A stretch of 64,000 bases of DNA from assembly GCA_963798795.1 (NCBI GenBank), contig CAWCUZ010000002.1, forward strand, positions 1,302,001-1,366,000, given 5' to 3'. How positions within the stretch are numbered: position 1 is the stretch's first letter; every line of letters begins with the position of its first letter. The notes beneath the pieces are model-generated. The model saw only the letters and a list, made by a program, of their open reading frames with translations. It was not told the DNA's origin and searched no databases. A program made the translations under genes and the position numbers. Source of the stretch: CAWCUZ01 sp963798795. Its GTDB lineage: Bacteria; Acidobacteriota; Vicinamibacteria; Vicinamibacterales; SCN-69-37. This document shows, piece after piece, positions 45,684 to 54,245 of the stretch.

Positions 45684-47190
45684 TCAATCGTGGCCCGCCG
45701 GCGGCTGCATTGCCACCGTGGTGACCATCCCGCTCACGAGATCGATGCGCCGGATGGCGTGGTTGTTCGTATCGGCCACGAACAGCGCGGTCGACGTGGC
45801 CGACAGGCCGCCCGGCTCGTAGAACTGCGCCTGTGCACGCGGGCCATCCGCAGCGCCGCGCTCTCCGGTCCCCGCAAACGACGTCACGCGGCGGGCGCCC
45901 AGCTCGACCTGCTTGATGCGGTGGTTGTAGGTATCGGCGATGTAGAGCCTGCCGTTCGCTGCCGCCAGGCCAAGCGGGTGTTGCAGGCGCACGGCGTCGC
46001 CGGCGCCGTCGCGATCGCCGAACTCGAACAGGTCGCCACCAGCCAGCGTGTGCACGGCGTTCAATGGCGGCAGCGCGATCGTCCGGATGATATTCGACTC
46101 CGCATCCGCCACGAAGAGAATCGAGTCGATGAGCGCAAGGCCCGACGGCTGCGCGAACGCCGCCTCGTCGACCGATCCGTCCAGGCGCGCCTCCCGGCCC
46201 GATCCGGCGTATGGCAGCGCGAGCTGCCGGGCGAGGTCGACGATCCACACCTGGTGCGTACCGGCCATCGCGACAAAGAGGAGATCGCCCGCCAGTTGCA
46301 GGTCCCACGGCGAGCTCAGCGATGTCTCGCGCGCGGCCCCGCCGGCGCCTCCCCATGCCGCCTGCCGTCCGGTGCCCGCCACCGTCGTCACACGCCGCGA
46401 CGAGAGATCGACCCGCCGTACCGCGTGATTCTCGGTATCGGCGACGTAGAGCAGGTTACGCACGGCGTCCAGCGCCAGTCCCTGCGGGCGGAAGAAGCGC
46501 GCGTGTTCGGCCGCGCCATCGACCCGCCCGGCTGTGCCCGCGCCCACGACGTCGCGAATCGTCCCGTCGAAATCCGCGACAACGACGCGATGGTGGTTCG
46601 AGTCGGCGACGCACAGCCGCCCCGACGCCTCGTCGGCGAGCACTTTGCCGGGAAACGCCAGCGTGGAAGCGGCAAGCCGTTCCGACTCGAGCGACCGCGG
46701 CAGGGGGGCTCGAATCGATCAGCCCCCGTTCGTCGAACACGTGGACCACCGCGGCGATCGCGCGGTCGAGCTCGTCGGCGTGCCCTTCTCCAGACGCCGT
46801 GGCAACCACGTAGCCCGCAGGGTCGACGAGCACCTGCGTGGGCCACGCGCGCGCGCCGTACACCTTCCAGATCGCGAACGCGGCGTCGTTCACCACCGGG
46901 TGCGTGATGTCGTAGCGCACGATGATGCGCCGCAGATTCTCGCTGTCGCGCTCGTTGGTGAACTTCGCGGAGTGCACGCCCACGACGACCAGCGCGTCGC
47001 CGTGCGCTTCCTCCAGCCGTTTGAGGTCCGGCAGGATGTGCATGCAGTTGATGCAGCCGTAGGTCCAGAAGTCGAGCAGCACCACCTTGCCGCGCAAGGC
47101 TCTCAACGTGAGCGGCGCCGCCACGTTGAACCACTCGCTGCCGCCGGTCAGCTCCGGCGCGCGAATGCGAGCGTCGGCCGGGTCGGCCAC
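45684..47190 (-). pseudogene. Thioredoxin-NHL repeat fusion protein (NHLRC2-like), single-base frameshift
   Basis: N-terminal part (start GTG 47190): thioredoxin-like domain VVLLDFWTYGCINCMHILPDLKRLEEAHG with a CINC motif, PVVNDAAFAIWKVYGARAWPTQVLVDPAG. The C-terminal part carries NHL beta-propeller repeats (LADEASGRLCVADSNHHRVVV, LYVADTENHAVRRVDL, LFVADAESNIIRTIAL, LYIADTYNHRIKQVEL, LFVADTNNHAIRRIDL). The two lie in different frames. On the plus strand a run of six G's at 46703-46708 carries one base too many: deleting it joins IDSS to PLPRSLESERLAASTLAFPGKVLADEA. The reconstructed product is about 501 residues. Probably cytosolic or periplasmic redox-linked; third gene of the operon with DUF1028 and hydrolase. 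Confidence 0.8.
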
Positions 47191-47200
47191 GCCCGGGAAC

Positions 47201-48022
47201 CTACTCGTCGCCGCCGCGGCCCCGGCCGCGCCGGTTCACGGGCGCCATCTCCACCAGCCGCCGCAGCTCGACAATCGGCGCCTTGTTGTCGTCGACCTGC
47301 AGACGCAGCACGACGTCGTTGTGCAGCCACACGCCGGCGTCCTTCTTGACGACGATGAGCGCGGCGCTCTGCAGGCCGCGCGTGTCGCCGCCGGCGTCGC
47401 GCCCCGCTTCGAGCGCGGCTACGAGCCGGAGCGAGATGTGGTTGCGGCGGCCGCTCGCGTCCGTCTCGGAGTCTTCGAACGCCTTGACCATGTTCGCCAC
47501 GACGTCCGGACCCGCCAGGATGTTGCCCTGCGCCGTGCAGTTCTTCCCCTGCTTGTCGCCGGCCCAGGTCGTGGCCTCGGGTCCGGTGTAGGCGGCCATC
47601 TCGCCCATCGGGTTCATCACGGCGAACTGCCGGCCCGCCTTGGGCCAGGGCCGGCCGTTCAGGCCGGGATCGTCGTCCTGATCGAGCAGCCGCTTGACGA
47701 TGTCGGCGGGCTTCACGCCCTGCCGCAGCAGCTCCAGGCCTTTCGGTCCGTAACTCACGTCGACGATGGCCTGCGTCGCCACGGCGCCGACGCCTGCCTC
47801 GGCCCACAGCACACCGTTGCCGACCGAGAAGACGCGCGACTGCACGGCGGCGCCAATCTCGCCCGTCTGCGGGTCGTAGCCGAGAATCGAGAACGTGCCG
47901 GGCGGGTCGTTCGGGCCGTTGGCGGGAATGCCGCTGCCCTGCCGCTGCAGCGGGTGCGCGCCCAGCGTGGTCATGGCGAGCGCGGCAATCACGAGAGCCG
48001 CGATGCGCAGTCGAGTCCGCAT
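47201..48022 (-). CDS. Exported DUF1028 (putative Ntn-hydrolase fold) protein
   Basis: 273 residues. Signal peptide MRTRLRIAALVIAALAMTTLGAHP, then DUF1028 blocks: GTFSILGYDPQTGEIGAAVQSRVFSVGN, VLWAEAGVGAVATQAIVDVSYGPKGLELL, GRQFAVMNPMGEMAAYTGPEAT, NCTAQGNILAGPDVVANMVKAFE, LVAALEAGRDAGGDTRGLQSAALIVV. Family members have an N-terminal-nucleophile-like fold and no settled reaction. GGAGG before ATG 48022. Located between the hydrolase (18 bases) and the thioredoxin-NHL gene (11 bases) in one operon. Confidence 0.88.
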   Translation of the reverse strand: MRTRLRIAALVIAALAMTTLGAHPLQRQGSGIPANGPNDPPGTFSILGYDPQTGEIGAAVQSRVFSVGNGVLWAEAGVGAVATQAIVDVSYGPKGLELLRQGVKPADIVKRLLDQDDDPGLNGRPWPKAGRQFAVMNPMGEMAAYTGPEATTWAGDKQGKNCTAQGNILAGPDVVANMVKAFEDSETDASGRRNHISLRLVAALEAGRDAGGDTRGLQSAALIVVKKDAGVWLHNDVVLRLQVDDNKAPIVELRRLVEMAPVNRRGRGRGGDE

Positions 48023-48039
48023 GGTGCCTCCTGTGCTGG

Positions 48040-49017
48040 TCACCGCCGGATGGGCGGCCTGGTGAGGAAGTTCACGACCGCCGCCATCCACGCGTCGTGC
48101 GTGTCCTCGAGGTGCGCCGCGTGATCCGCGCCGGGGAGCACGACGAGCTGGCGGTCCTGCGTCGCCAGACGCGCGAAGAACTTGCCGGCATCCTCGTGCG
48201 GAATGCCCGGATCGCGCTCGCCGTAGATGACGAGCGTCGGCACCGTCACACGCGACGGCTTGAGATCGTTGTACTCGGCGTCGTTCTTCAGGTCCGCCAT
48301 GATCGGATCCGCTTTGAGCGCCTGGTCGACGAAGGCCTTGACGACGGCCGGAGGCGTGACGAGCGGCGAAATGAAATCGCTCGCGGCCGACTCGGCCGTG
48401 TTCGGCGTGCGGCTCGGCTCGCCCGGCAGGCTCGCATCGGCGAACTGGAGGTCGGGATCGAAGGCGAACCCGAAGAGCACGAGGGCCGAGACGCGCGATG
48501 GCGCCCTTTGCGCCGCGAACTCGGCAATGGCTGCGCCTCTCGACCAGCCGATGAGCGCCGGGGTCGGAAGGCTGGGATGCTGCTGCGCGACCCACGCGAG
48601 CACGTTGACCACGTCGGCGGCCGCGCGGCGCGGCGTCAGCCAGCCCGTCGAGTCACGCGGCGTTGCGCCATACCCGCGCAGGTCGACGGCGTAGGCCGCA
48701 AAGCCGCGCGCCGAGAGGTCCATCATGACCGACCGGTGCAGGCCCGGCACCTGGAGGTCGAAGTCGGGCAGACTGCTCCAGGTCCGGCCGTGGACCAGCA
48801 GCACCGCGGCTTTGGGCGCCGCTGGCCGACGCGCCCAGATCGCCATCGGGTGGCCGTCGGACGGCACGGTGAAGCGCTCGGGCGGCGAGACCGTCTGCTC
48901 CGCCGGAGCGGCGGCGGGTGTCTCGTGCGGCGTGGCCGCCGCGCGCGACTGCGCCCAGACGGCAGCGCCCGCGACCGCCGCGATGACGACCGTCGTCAGC
49001 ACATAGGCTCGTCTCAT
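48040..49017 (-). CDS. Exported alpha/beta hydrolase
   Basis: 325 residues. Signal peptide MRRAYVLTTVVIAAVAGAAVWAQ. Hydrolase motifs: AVLLVHGRTWSSLPDFDL (oxyanion region HG), AYAVDLRGYGATPRDSTGW, nucleophile GWSRGAAIAEFAAQ, acid in LVIYGERDPGIPHED, histidine in GADHAAHLEDTH. Probably an esterase or peptidase-like hydrolase; substrate unknown. CATAAT ends 8 bases before the ATG, leaderless. First gene in the DUF1028 operon. Confidence 0.87.
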   Translation of the reverse strand: MRRAYVLTTVVIAAVAGAAVWAQSRAAATPHETPAAAPAEQTVSPPERFTVPSDGHPMAIWARRPAAPKAAVLLVHGRTWSSLPDFDLQVPGLHRSVMMDLSARGFAAYAVDLRGYGATPRDSTGWLTPRRAAADVVNVLAWVAQQHPSLPTPALIGWSRGAAIAEFAAQRAPSRVSALVLFGFAFDPDLQFADASLPGEPSRTPNTAESAASDFISPLVTPPAVVKAFVDQALKADPIMADLKNDAEYNDLKPSRVTVPTLVIYGERDPGIPHEDAGKFFARLATQDRQLVVLPGADHAAHLEDTHDAWMAAVVNFLTRPPIRR

Positions 49018-49025
49018 GCGGTCTT

Positions 49026-49031
49026 ATTATG
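49026..49031 (-). promoter_or_regulatory. -10 element CATAAT of the hydrolase operon
   Basis: Minus-strand CATAAT ends 8 bases before ATG 49017, no ribosome-binding site. Adjacent sequence up to 49119 has an in-frame continuation of mtnC beyond its stop (see findings). Confidence 0.45.
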
Positions 49032-49119
49032 CCAGCCGGGCGAGGATGTCCGCGGGGACGCGGTCGCGCAGGTCGGGACGCGACTCGAGCAGGCGCGCGA
49101 TGTCGGCCCCGCAGCGCGA

Positions 49120-49845
49120 TCAAACGCGCACGTCGGCGAACGATGAGATCGACGCGAACGCGCCGGCGTCGGGTTGCGGCGCATTGCCGGGGCGAAGGCT
49201 GAGCAGGACCGGCAGGCCGGCCTCCCGCGCGGCGGCGAGTTCCGCTGTCACATCGGAGATGAACAGCACGACGGCCGGTAGCAGATCCAACGCGCGAGCG
49301 ATCGCCGTGTAGCTCGAGGCCGCGCGCTTGGGCCCGACGTCCGTGTCGAAGAACGCGTCGGTGCACGTCGTCAGGTCGCCGGCGGGCGTGGACTCGAAGA
49401 GGCGCCGCTGCGCCAGGACGCTGCCGGACGAGTAGATCGCGATCCGCAGGCCTGCGCCGTGCCAGGCCCGGATCGCATCCGGCACGTCGTCGAACACCCG
49501 GCCGCGCAGCTCGCCCGCCTGGTAGCCGCGCTCCCAGATGAGGCCCTGCAGCCGTTTGAGGCCGGGTGACTTGCGGTCACGATCCATGAGCCACTCGAGG
49601 TAGGGAACCGGTGGGGGAAACGGCGGCGGCTCGTCGCCGCGGGCGCGGTCGTCACGGTGCTCCGCCGCGAGCAACCGCATCGCGGCGCGCACCTCGTCCG
49701 AGCGGCCGGCATCGCGCAGGAATTCCGCCAGCCGGGCGCGCGCGTACGGAAACAGCTCGTCGCGGACGAACGCGATGGGCGTGGTGGTGCCTTCGATGTC
49801 GAGCAGCACCGCGCGGATGCCGCGGGCGCCGGGCGCGATGGTCAC
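49120..49845 (-). CDS. mtnC: Acireductone synthase (enolase-phosphatase E1)
   Basis: 241 residues; HAD-superfamily phosphatase of the methionine salvage pathway converting 2,3-diketo-5-methylthiopentyl-1-phosphate to the acireductone. Motifs: AVLLDIEGTTTPIAFVRDELF (HAD motif I), FPPPVPYLEWLMDRDRKSPGLKRLQGLIWERGYQAGELRG, YSSGSVLAQRRLF (motif II), and VGPKRAASSYTAIAR with FISDVTAELAAAREAGL (motifs III/IV). GTG start 49845 overlaps the mtnD stop by 4 bases. Translation is coupled. Confidence 0.94.
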   Translation of the reverse strand: MTIAPGARGIRAVLLDIEGTTTPIAFVRDELFPYARARLAEFLRDAGRSDEVRAAMRLLAAEHRDDRARGDEPPPFPPPVPYLEWLMDRDRKSPGLKRLQGLIWERGYQAGELRGRVFDDVPDAIRAWHGAGLRIAIYSSGSVLAQRRLFESTPAGDLTTCTDAFFDTDVGPKRAASSYTAIARALDLLPAVVLFISDVTAELAAAREAGLPVLLSLRPGNAPQPDAGAFASISSFADVRV

Positions 49846-50411
49846 CGGCCGGGCGCGAGGTTCGGCGCGAAGTACGCAGGCCCGAAGCAGACCGGCTGGA
49901 AGTTCCGATCCGCGCCGCTCTGCGTGTAGTGCGGTGTCCACCCGGACGGGTCCTGGAACAGCCGGATCGCGCGAATCCGCCGGTCGGTGCACAGGTCGAA
50001 CCAATGGTGCGTCCCGCGCGGCACGCGGATCAGATCGCCGGCCTCGACCTCGATCGCGAACACCGGGCCGTCCGTCGGATGGATATGGAACAGCCCGCGG
50101 CCTTCGACGATGAAGCGCACCTCGTCCTCGTCGTGCCAGTGCTCGGAGTTGAACTTGCCGAGCATGGCCTCGAGGCCCGGCGTGTTTGGAAAGACGTCGA
50201 TGACATCGGCGGTGACGTAGCTTCCGCGCGCCTTCAGCTCATCGATCTTCGGCTTGTAGGCGGCAAGCAGGGCCTCGGCTGGAGCGCCGGGAGCCACCGG
50301 CGTCGACGCGTCCGCGCGCTCGTAGTCGATGCCCTGCGATGCCAGGAACGCCTGGACCTCGGCCGCGTCGCGAATGGTGCGGTTGGCTTCCGGAATTCTC
50401 ACCAGCGCCAT
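49842..50411 (-). CDS. mtnD: Acireductone dioxygenase
   Basis: 189 residues. Metal-dependent dioxygenase of methionine salvage, acting on the acireductone made by MtnC; Fe2+ form yields methionine precursor, Ni2+ form yields CO. Cupin metal ligands: EHWHDEDEVRFIVEGRG (HxHxxxxE) and GTHHWFDLCTD (second His). N-terminal MALVRIPEANRTIRDAAEVQAFLASQGI is typical. GGAG upstream of ATG 50411. The overlap with mtnC makes a two-gene salvage unit; mtnA/B/K are not in the window. Confidence 0.95.
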   Translation of the reverse strand: MALVRIPEANRTIRDAAEVQAFLASQGIDYERADASTPVAPGAPAEALLAAYKPKIDELKARGSYVTADVIDVFPNTPGLEAMLGKFNSEHWHDEDEVRFIVEGRGLFHIHPTDGPVFAIEVEAGDLIRVPRGTHHWFDLCTDRRIRAIRLFQDPSGWTPHYTQSGADRNFQPVCFGPAYFAPNLAPGR

Positions 50412-51208
50412 GTCGTGCTCCTTCTCCAGGCTACACGAGGATAGTGCTCCAAAGAAAAGGCGCGCGCAAGGCGCGGCGTCGACGCCTGGCGCCTCCGCGA
50501 CAGAGAGGGGTGCGGAAGATAGAGCACGTCGAGCCGCACGACGCGCGGCGCCAGCGTCTGCATTGCCGCGAGATCGGAGCGGAACTCCGATGCGCCGCGC
50601 ACGTGGGCCGCAACGGCGGCGTGCCGTTCGACCGACAGGTCCGACGGCTCCACGCGGATGAACACCTGGGGATGGCCCGTCTTGAGGAACTCGAGCGCGC
50701 CATGGCGCCAGTCGACGATCATGCCGCCGTAGTCCCAATTGAAGCCGACGAGGCGCACGGCCGTGCCGTTCAGCCGCTGGATTTCGGCGAGCGGCGTCCC
50801 GAGCGTGATGCCCGGCGCGACGGCCCAGTCGCTCGACACCTCGCCGGACCCGCGCAGGCGCGCCGACGCCGGCCGGGCGCGGGCCGCCTCGTCCTGCCAG
50901 ATGATCTCGAGCCGGCGGTGCGGGTCGTCCGGACACACGATGGTGCCGAGCGGCTGATTGGCGGGCGCCACCTCGTCGAGCTCGATGCGCGCGTCCTCGA
51001 GCGAGGCGTCACCGAATTGAGCGGCGAGATCCGCGCGCGTCGTGTCCGCCGTGATGAGCGGCGGGGCGCCGTCGGGCGCGACGAGCCAGAGCCGTTCGGC
51101 GGCCGGCCCGCACACCGGCGCCGGCGTCTGCTGCCCGGCCGCGGAGGCGGACGCGAGCAACAGCGCCAGTGCGGCCACGACGAGCCCAAAACGCTCGATG
51201 AGGCTCAC
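50399..51208 (-). CDS. Exported hypothetical protein (269 aa)
   Basis: Signal peptide MSLIERFGLVVAALALLLASASAAG. The mature part has a repeated pattern, RLWLVAPDGAPPLITADTTRADLAAQFGDASLEDARIEL, then IVCPDDPHRRLEIIWQDEAARA and GTPLAEIQRLNGTAVRLVGFNWDYGG, in which a short segment resembling a substrate-recognition or TIR-like fold is not certain. No named family. The C-terminus overlaps the start of mtnD by 13 bases, so they are probably cotranscribed. Role in methionine salvage is unproven. Confidence 0.6.
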   Translation of the reverse strand: MSLIERFGLVVAALALLLASASAAGQQTPAPVCGPAAERLWLVAPDGAPPLITADTTRADLAAQFGDASLEDARIELDEVAPANQPLGTIVCPDDPHRRLEIIWQDEAARARPASARLRGSGEVSSDWAVAPGITLGTPLAEIQRLNGTAVRLVGFNWDYGGMIVDWRHGALEFLKTGHPQVFIRVEPSDLSVERHAAVAAHVRGASEFRSDLAAMQTLAPRVVRLDVLYLPHPSLSRRRQASTPRLARAFSLEHYPRVAWRRSTTWRW

Positions 51209-51230
51209 GACTCATCGTATCCGCCGATGT

Positions 51231-51252
51231 GTGATTTGTGATTTGTGATTTG
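51231..51252. repeat. GTGATTT heptad repeat x3
   Basis: Three direct GTGATTT units (period 7) ending in GCG. The same heptad occurs at 7196-7258. It lies between the exported protein start and the HerA-like ATPase stop. Confidence 0.6.
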
Positions 51253-51256
51253 CGAG

Positions 51257-52819
51257 CTACCGGCGGCCGCCGAGCACCGAGCCCAGGATGCCGCGCAGAA
51301 TCGAGCGGCCCATGCCGGACCCGACCGACCGCGCGGCGCTGCGGGCGGCGGACTCGAAGATGCCTTCGTGATGGCCGCCGCGGGGTCCGGTCGAGCCGAA
51401 GAGCACGTCCGACAGCGACGGCCCCGCCTGGGTCGCGGCTGGCGGCCGCGGGGACGTTCCGAACGGGCCGGACGATGCGGCCGGCTCGTCCGGTCTGGAC
51501 GCCGGCGGTGCCGCGGGCGGGGTTGCCGCCGGACTCCGGCTCGCGCGCGCCCTGAGCCGCTCGTACGCCGACTCGCGGTCGACCGCCTGTTCGTAGTGGT
51601 GGCCCAGGACCGACGCGCCGCGCGCCGTCGCGCGCTCGTCGTCGCTGAGCGGCCCCATGCGCGAGGCCGGCGGCAGGATCCAGGCGCGTTCCACGACGGC
51701 TGGGACGCCCTTCGCGTCGAGGCACGAGACCAGCGCCTCTCCGACGGCCAGTTCCTGGATGGCGTGCTCCGTATCGAGCTGCGGATTGGCGCGCAGGGTC
51801 TCGGCCGCCGTCCTGACCGCCTTCTGGTCGTGCGGCGTGAACGCCCTGAGCGCGTGCTGGACGCGGTTGCCGAGTTGTCCCAGCACCTTGTCGGGCACGT
51901 CGCTCGGATTCTGCGTCACGAAATAGACGCCGACGCCTTTCGACCGGATCAGCCGCACCACCTGTTCGATCTTCTCGATGAGCAGCGCCGGCGCGTCCTC
52001 GAACAGCAGGTGCGCCTCGTCGAAGAAGAACACCAGCACCGGCCTGTCGGGATCGCCGGCCTCGGGCAGCCGTTCGAACAGCTCCGACAGCATCCACAAG
52101 AGGAACGTGGAGTAGACGGCCGGCGCGTTCAGCAGCCGGCCCGCCGACAGGATGTTCACGACGCCGCGGCCGAGGGTGTCGGTCTGGATGAGATCGTCGA
52201 TGTCGAGCATCGGCTCGCCGAAGAACCGCGTGCCGCCCTGCTGTTCGACCTCGACCAGGGCCCGCTGGATCGCGCCGATGGACGCCGCCGAGATGTTCCC
52301 GTACCGGGTCGTGAACTCGCGGGCGTTGTCGCCCACGAACTGGAGCATCGCCTGCAGGTCCTTCAGGTCCAGGAGCAGCAGTCCCGCCTCGTCGGCGATC
52401 TTGAAGACGAGTGTGAGGACGCCCCGCTGAATGTCGTTGAGGCGCAGCAGGCGCGCGAGCAGCAGCGGGCCCATGTCCGAGATGGTCGCGCGCACCGGAT
52501 GGCCGCGGTCGCCGGCCACGTCCCAGAACTCCACCGGGGCCGCGGACCAGGCGGGCGCGTCCAGCCCGAGGCGCGTCAGCCGCTCCGTGAGTTTGGGCGA
52601 CGCCGCGCCGGCCGCGGCCAGCCCGGCCAGGTCGCCCTTGACGTCGGCCAGAAAGACGGGCACGCCGATGCGCGAAAAGCGCTCGGCGAGTACCTGCAGC
52701 GTGACGGTCTTGCCGGTGCCCGTCGCCCCGGTGATGAGGCCGTGCCGGTTGGCCATCGACGGCAGAAGCGCCAGGTCGGCGCCGGCGGGCGTGCGCGCGA
52801 AAACGAGGGGATCGGACAT
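51257..52819 (-). CDS. HerA-like DUF853 ATPase
   Basis: 520 residues. Walker A GATGTGKT (residues ~32-39 with NRHGLITGATGTGKTVTLQVLAERF), VFLADVKGDLAGLAAAG, LLLLDLKDLQAML, Walker B VLVFFFDEAHLLF, and FVTQNPSDVPDKVLGQLGNRVQHALRAF. The C-terminal 130 residues are Pro/Ala/Ser-rich with a Gly/Arg end. The family resembles bacterial HerA helicase-like hexameric ATPases (DUF853, YjgR type); DNA translocation is inferred. The start at 52819 follows TACGCT by 9 bases; the longer frame to 52867 adds 16 residues with no support. Confidence 0.85.
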   Translation of the reverse strand: MSDPLVFARTPAGADLALLPSMANRHGLITGATGTGKTVTLQVLAERFSRIGVPVFLADVKGDLAGLAAAGAASPKLTERLTRLGLDAPAWSAAPVEFWDVAGDRGHPVRATISDMGPLLLARLLRLNDIQRGVLTLVFKIADEAGLLLLDLKDLQAMLQFVGDNAREFTTRYGNISAASIGAIQRALVEVEQQGGTRFFGEPMLDIDDLIQTDTLGRGVVNILSAGRLLNAPAVYSTFLLWMLSELFERLPEAGDPDRPVLVFFFDEAHLLFEDAPALLIEKIEQVVRLIRSKGVGVYFVTQNPSDVPDKVLGQLGNRVQHALRAFTPHDQKAVRTAAETLRANPQLDTEHAIQELAVGEALVSCLDAKGVPAVVERAWILPPASRMGPLSDDERATARGASVLGHHYEQAVDRESAYERLRARASRSPAATPPAAPPASRPDEPAASSGPFGTSPRPPAATQAGPSLSDVLFGSTGPRGGHHEGIFESAARSAARSVGSGMGRSILRGILGSVLGGRR

Positions 52820-52828
52820 GGGCCCGAC

Positions 52829-52834
52829 AGCGTA
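52829..52834 (-). promoter_or_regulatory. -10 element TACGCT of the DUF853 gene
   Basis: Minus-strand TACGCT ends 9 bases before ATG 52819; no Shine-Dalgarno. Confidence 0.35.
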
Positions 52835-52871
52835 GCGCAAAGACGCCCCCGGTGCGATCCGAACCATGGCG

Positions 52872-52893
52872 CCCCGGGTCTTCAGACCCGGGG
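52872..52893. repeat. Intergenic palindrome (CTTCAG member)
   Basis: CCCCGGGTCT and AGACCCGGGG flank a TC loop, a perfect 10-bp stem. It lies between the regulator stop (52898) and the DUF853 promoter; could terminate the regulator transcript. Confidence 0.65.
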
Positions 52894-52897
52894 AAAC

Positions 52898-53365
52898 TCA
52901 GGAACGCCGCGACCGCCGGCTCGCCACGCCAGGCCGCCGCACCGGGCCCGCCTCGCGCGCGATCATCACCTCCGTCGACTTGACGATCGCGAGCGCTTCG
53001 TCGCCGCGCTCGAGGCCGAGCTCTTCGACCGCATCCCGCGTGATCACGGACGTGAGGCTCTGGTCGCCGATCCGCAGGCGCACCTGCGCGAGCACGCCGC
53101 TCACCCGCACCTCCTCGACGAGGCCGCGCAGTTGATTGCGGCCGCTGATGGCCACGATCACCGGCTTGACGCGGGCGCGCGACGCAGGGCGCGACGGCAG
53201 GGGCCGCCCGGAGGCCGCGCGCAGCCGTGCCACCTCCGACTCGTCGATCCGGTGGTGGCCGCCGGCGGTCTGCGTGGTGCGCAGGACGCCCTTGTAGATC
53301 CACTGCTTGAGCGTCGAGTAGCTGACGCCGAGCCGATCGGCGGCGTCGCTGACGGTGAGCAGCAT
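52898..53365 (-). CDS. MerR-TOBE molybdate-binding regulator
   Basis: 155 residues. N-terminal MLLTVSDAADRLGVSYSTLKQWIYKGVLRTTQTAGGHHRIDESEVARLRA is a MerR/excisionase-like helix-turn-helix; the C-terminal VISGRNQLRGLVEEVRVSGVLAQVRLRIGDQSLTSVITRDAVEELGLERGDEALAIVKSTEVMIA is a TOBE (Mop) domain that binds molybdate in other members. Domain order is typical of the one-component ModE-type sensor. Divergent from modA; likely represses modABC in molybdate-replete cells. GGAGGG before ATG 53365 supports the start. Confidence 0.88.
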   Translation of the reverse strand: MLLTVSDAADRLGVSYSTLKQWIYKGVLRTTQTAGGHHRIDESEVARLRAASGRPLPSRPASRARVKPVIVAISGRNQLRGLVEEVRVSGVLAQVRLRIGDQSLTSVITRDAVEELGLERGDEALAIVKSTEVMIAREAGPVRRPGVASRRSRRS

Positions 53366-53442
53366 CGGGACCCTCCATGGCGGCCGCCTCGGGGCAGCCT
53401 GTATCGACTTGAACCGGTCTGGAGAATCATATCAAACCGCAC

Positions 53443-53448
53443 TAAACT
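53443..53448 (+). promoter_or_regulatory. -10 element TAAACT of the modABC operon
   Basis: TAAACT ends 8 bases before ATG 53457, with no Shine-Dalgarno. The 91-bp space to the divergent regulator is the probable operator region. Confidence 0.5.
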
Positions 53449-53456
53449 GGGACACG

Positions 53457-54245
53457 ATGCCGATTCGCGCCGTTGTCGCCGTGGCGATCCTGAGTGCCAT
53501 TCCGCCGTTCGCCACTGCGCGCCGTCCGGCGGATCAGCCGCCGCCCCTGCTGGTCTCGGCGGCCGCCAGCCTGACCGATGCCATGGGGGACGTGACGCAC
53601 CGCTACGAGCGGTCCACCGGGGTGCGGGTGACGCTGAACGTCGGCGCGTCGAGCGCGCTCGCACGCCAGGTCGTGAGCGGCGCGCCGGTCGACGTGTTCC
53701 TGAGCGCGGACCAGGCGCAGATGGACGTGGTCGCGCGGGCGGGCCGGCTCGTGCCGGGCACCAGGTTCGACCTCCTTCTCAACCAGCTCGTCGTCGTCGA
53801 GCCGTCGGACCGCGCGAAGCCGCTCGCGACGATCCGCGATCTGGCGGCACCCGGCATCCGGCGGATTGCCGCGGCCAACCCGGACGCGGTGCCGGCCGGC
53901 GTGTACGCGAAGCGCTATCTCGAATCGCAGCAGATCTGGACGGCCATCCAGCCGAAGATCGTGCCGACGCTCGACGTGCGGGCCGCGCTGGCGGCCGTGG
54001 ACGGCGGCAACGTGGACGCGGCGTTCGTCTATCGCACGGACGCCGCGGTCGCCAAGCGCGCGACGGTCGTGTTTCGCGTGGCCATCGCGGACGGCCCGCG
54101 GATCACCTATCCGGCCGCGGCCATCGTCGACTCGCCGCGGATCGACGCGGCGCGCCGGTTCCTCGCGTACCTGCGCGGCCCCGAGGCGGCCGCGGTCTTC
54201 GAACGGCTCGGGTTCATCACGGTCGAGGCGCCGCGTGGGCGCTGA
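53457..54245 (+). CDS. modA: Molybdate ABC transporter substrate-binding protein
   Basis: 262 residues. Signal peptide MPIRAVVAVAILSAIPPFATA. Motifs: LLVSAAASLTDAMGDVTHRYERSTG, VTLNVGASSALARQVVSGAPVDVFLSADQAQMD, IAAANPDAVPAGVYAKRYLE, and VDGGNVDAAFVYRTDAAVA, the ligand cleft of the ModA family (SAASL, VGASS, DVF). Captures molybdate or tungstate for ModBC. Start ATG 53457 sits 8 bases after TAAACT. Confidence 0.94.
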   Translation: MPIRAVVAVAILSAIPPFATARRPADQPPPLLVSAAASLTDAMGDVTHRYERSTGVRVTLNVGASSALARQVVSGAPVDVFLSADQAQMDVVARAGRLVPGTRFDLLLNQLVVVEPSDRAKPLATIRDLAAPGIRRIAAANPDAVPAGVYAKRYLESQQIWTAIQPKIVPTLDVRAALAAVDGGNVDAAFVYRTDAAVAKRATVVFRVAIADGPRITYPAAAIVDSPRIDAARRFLAYLRGPEAAAVFERLGFITVEAPRGR

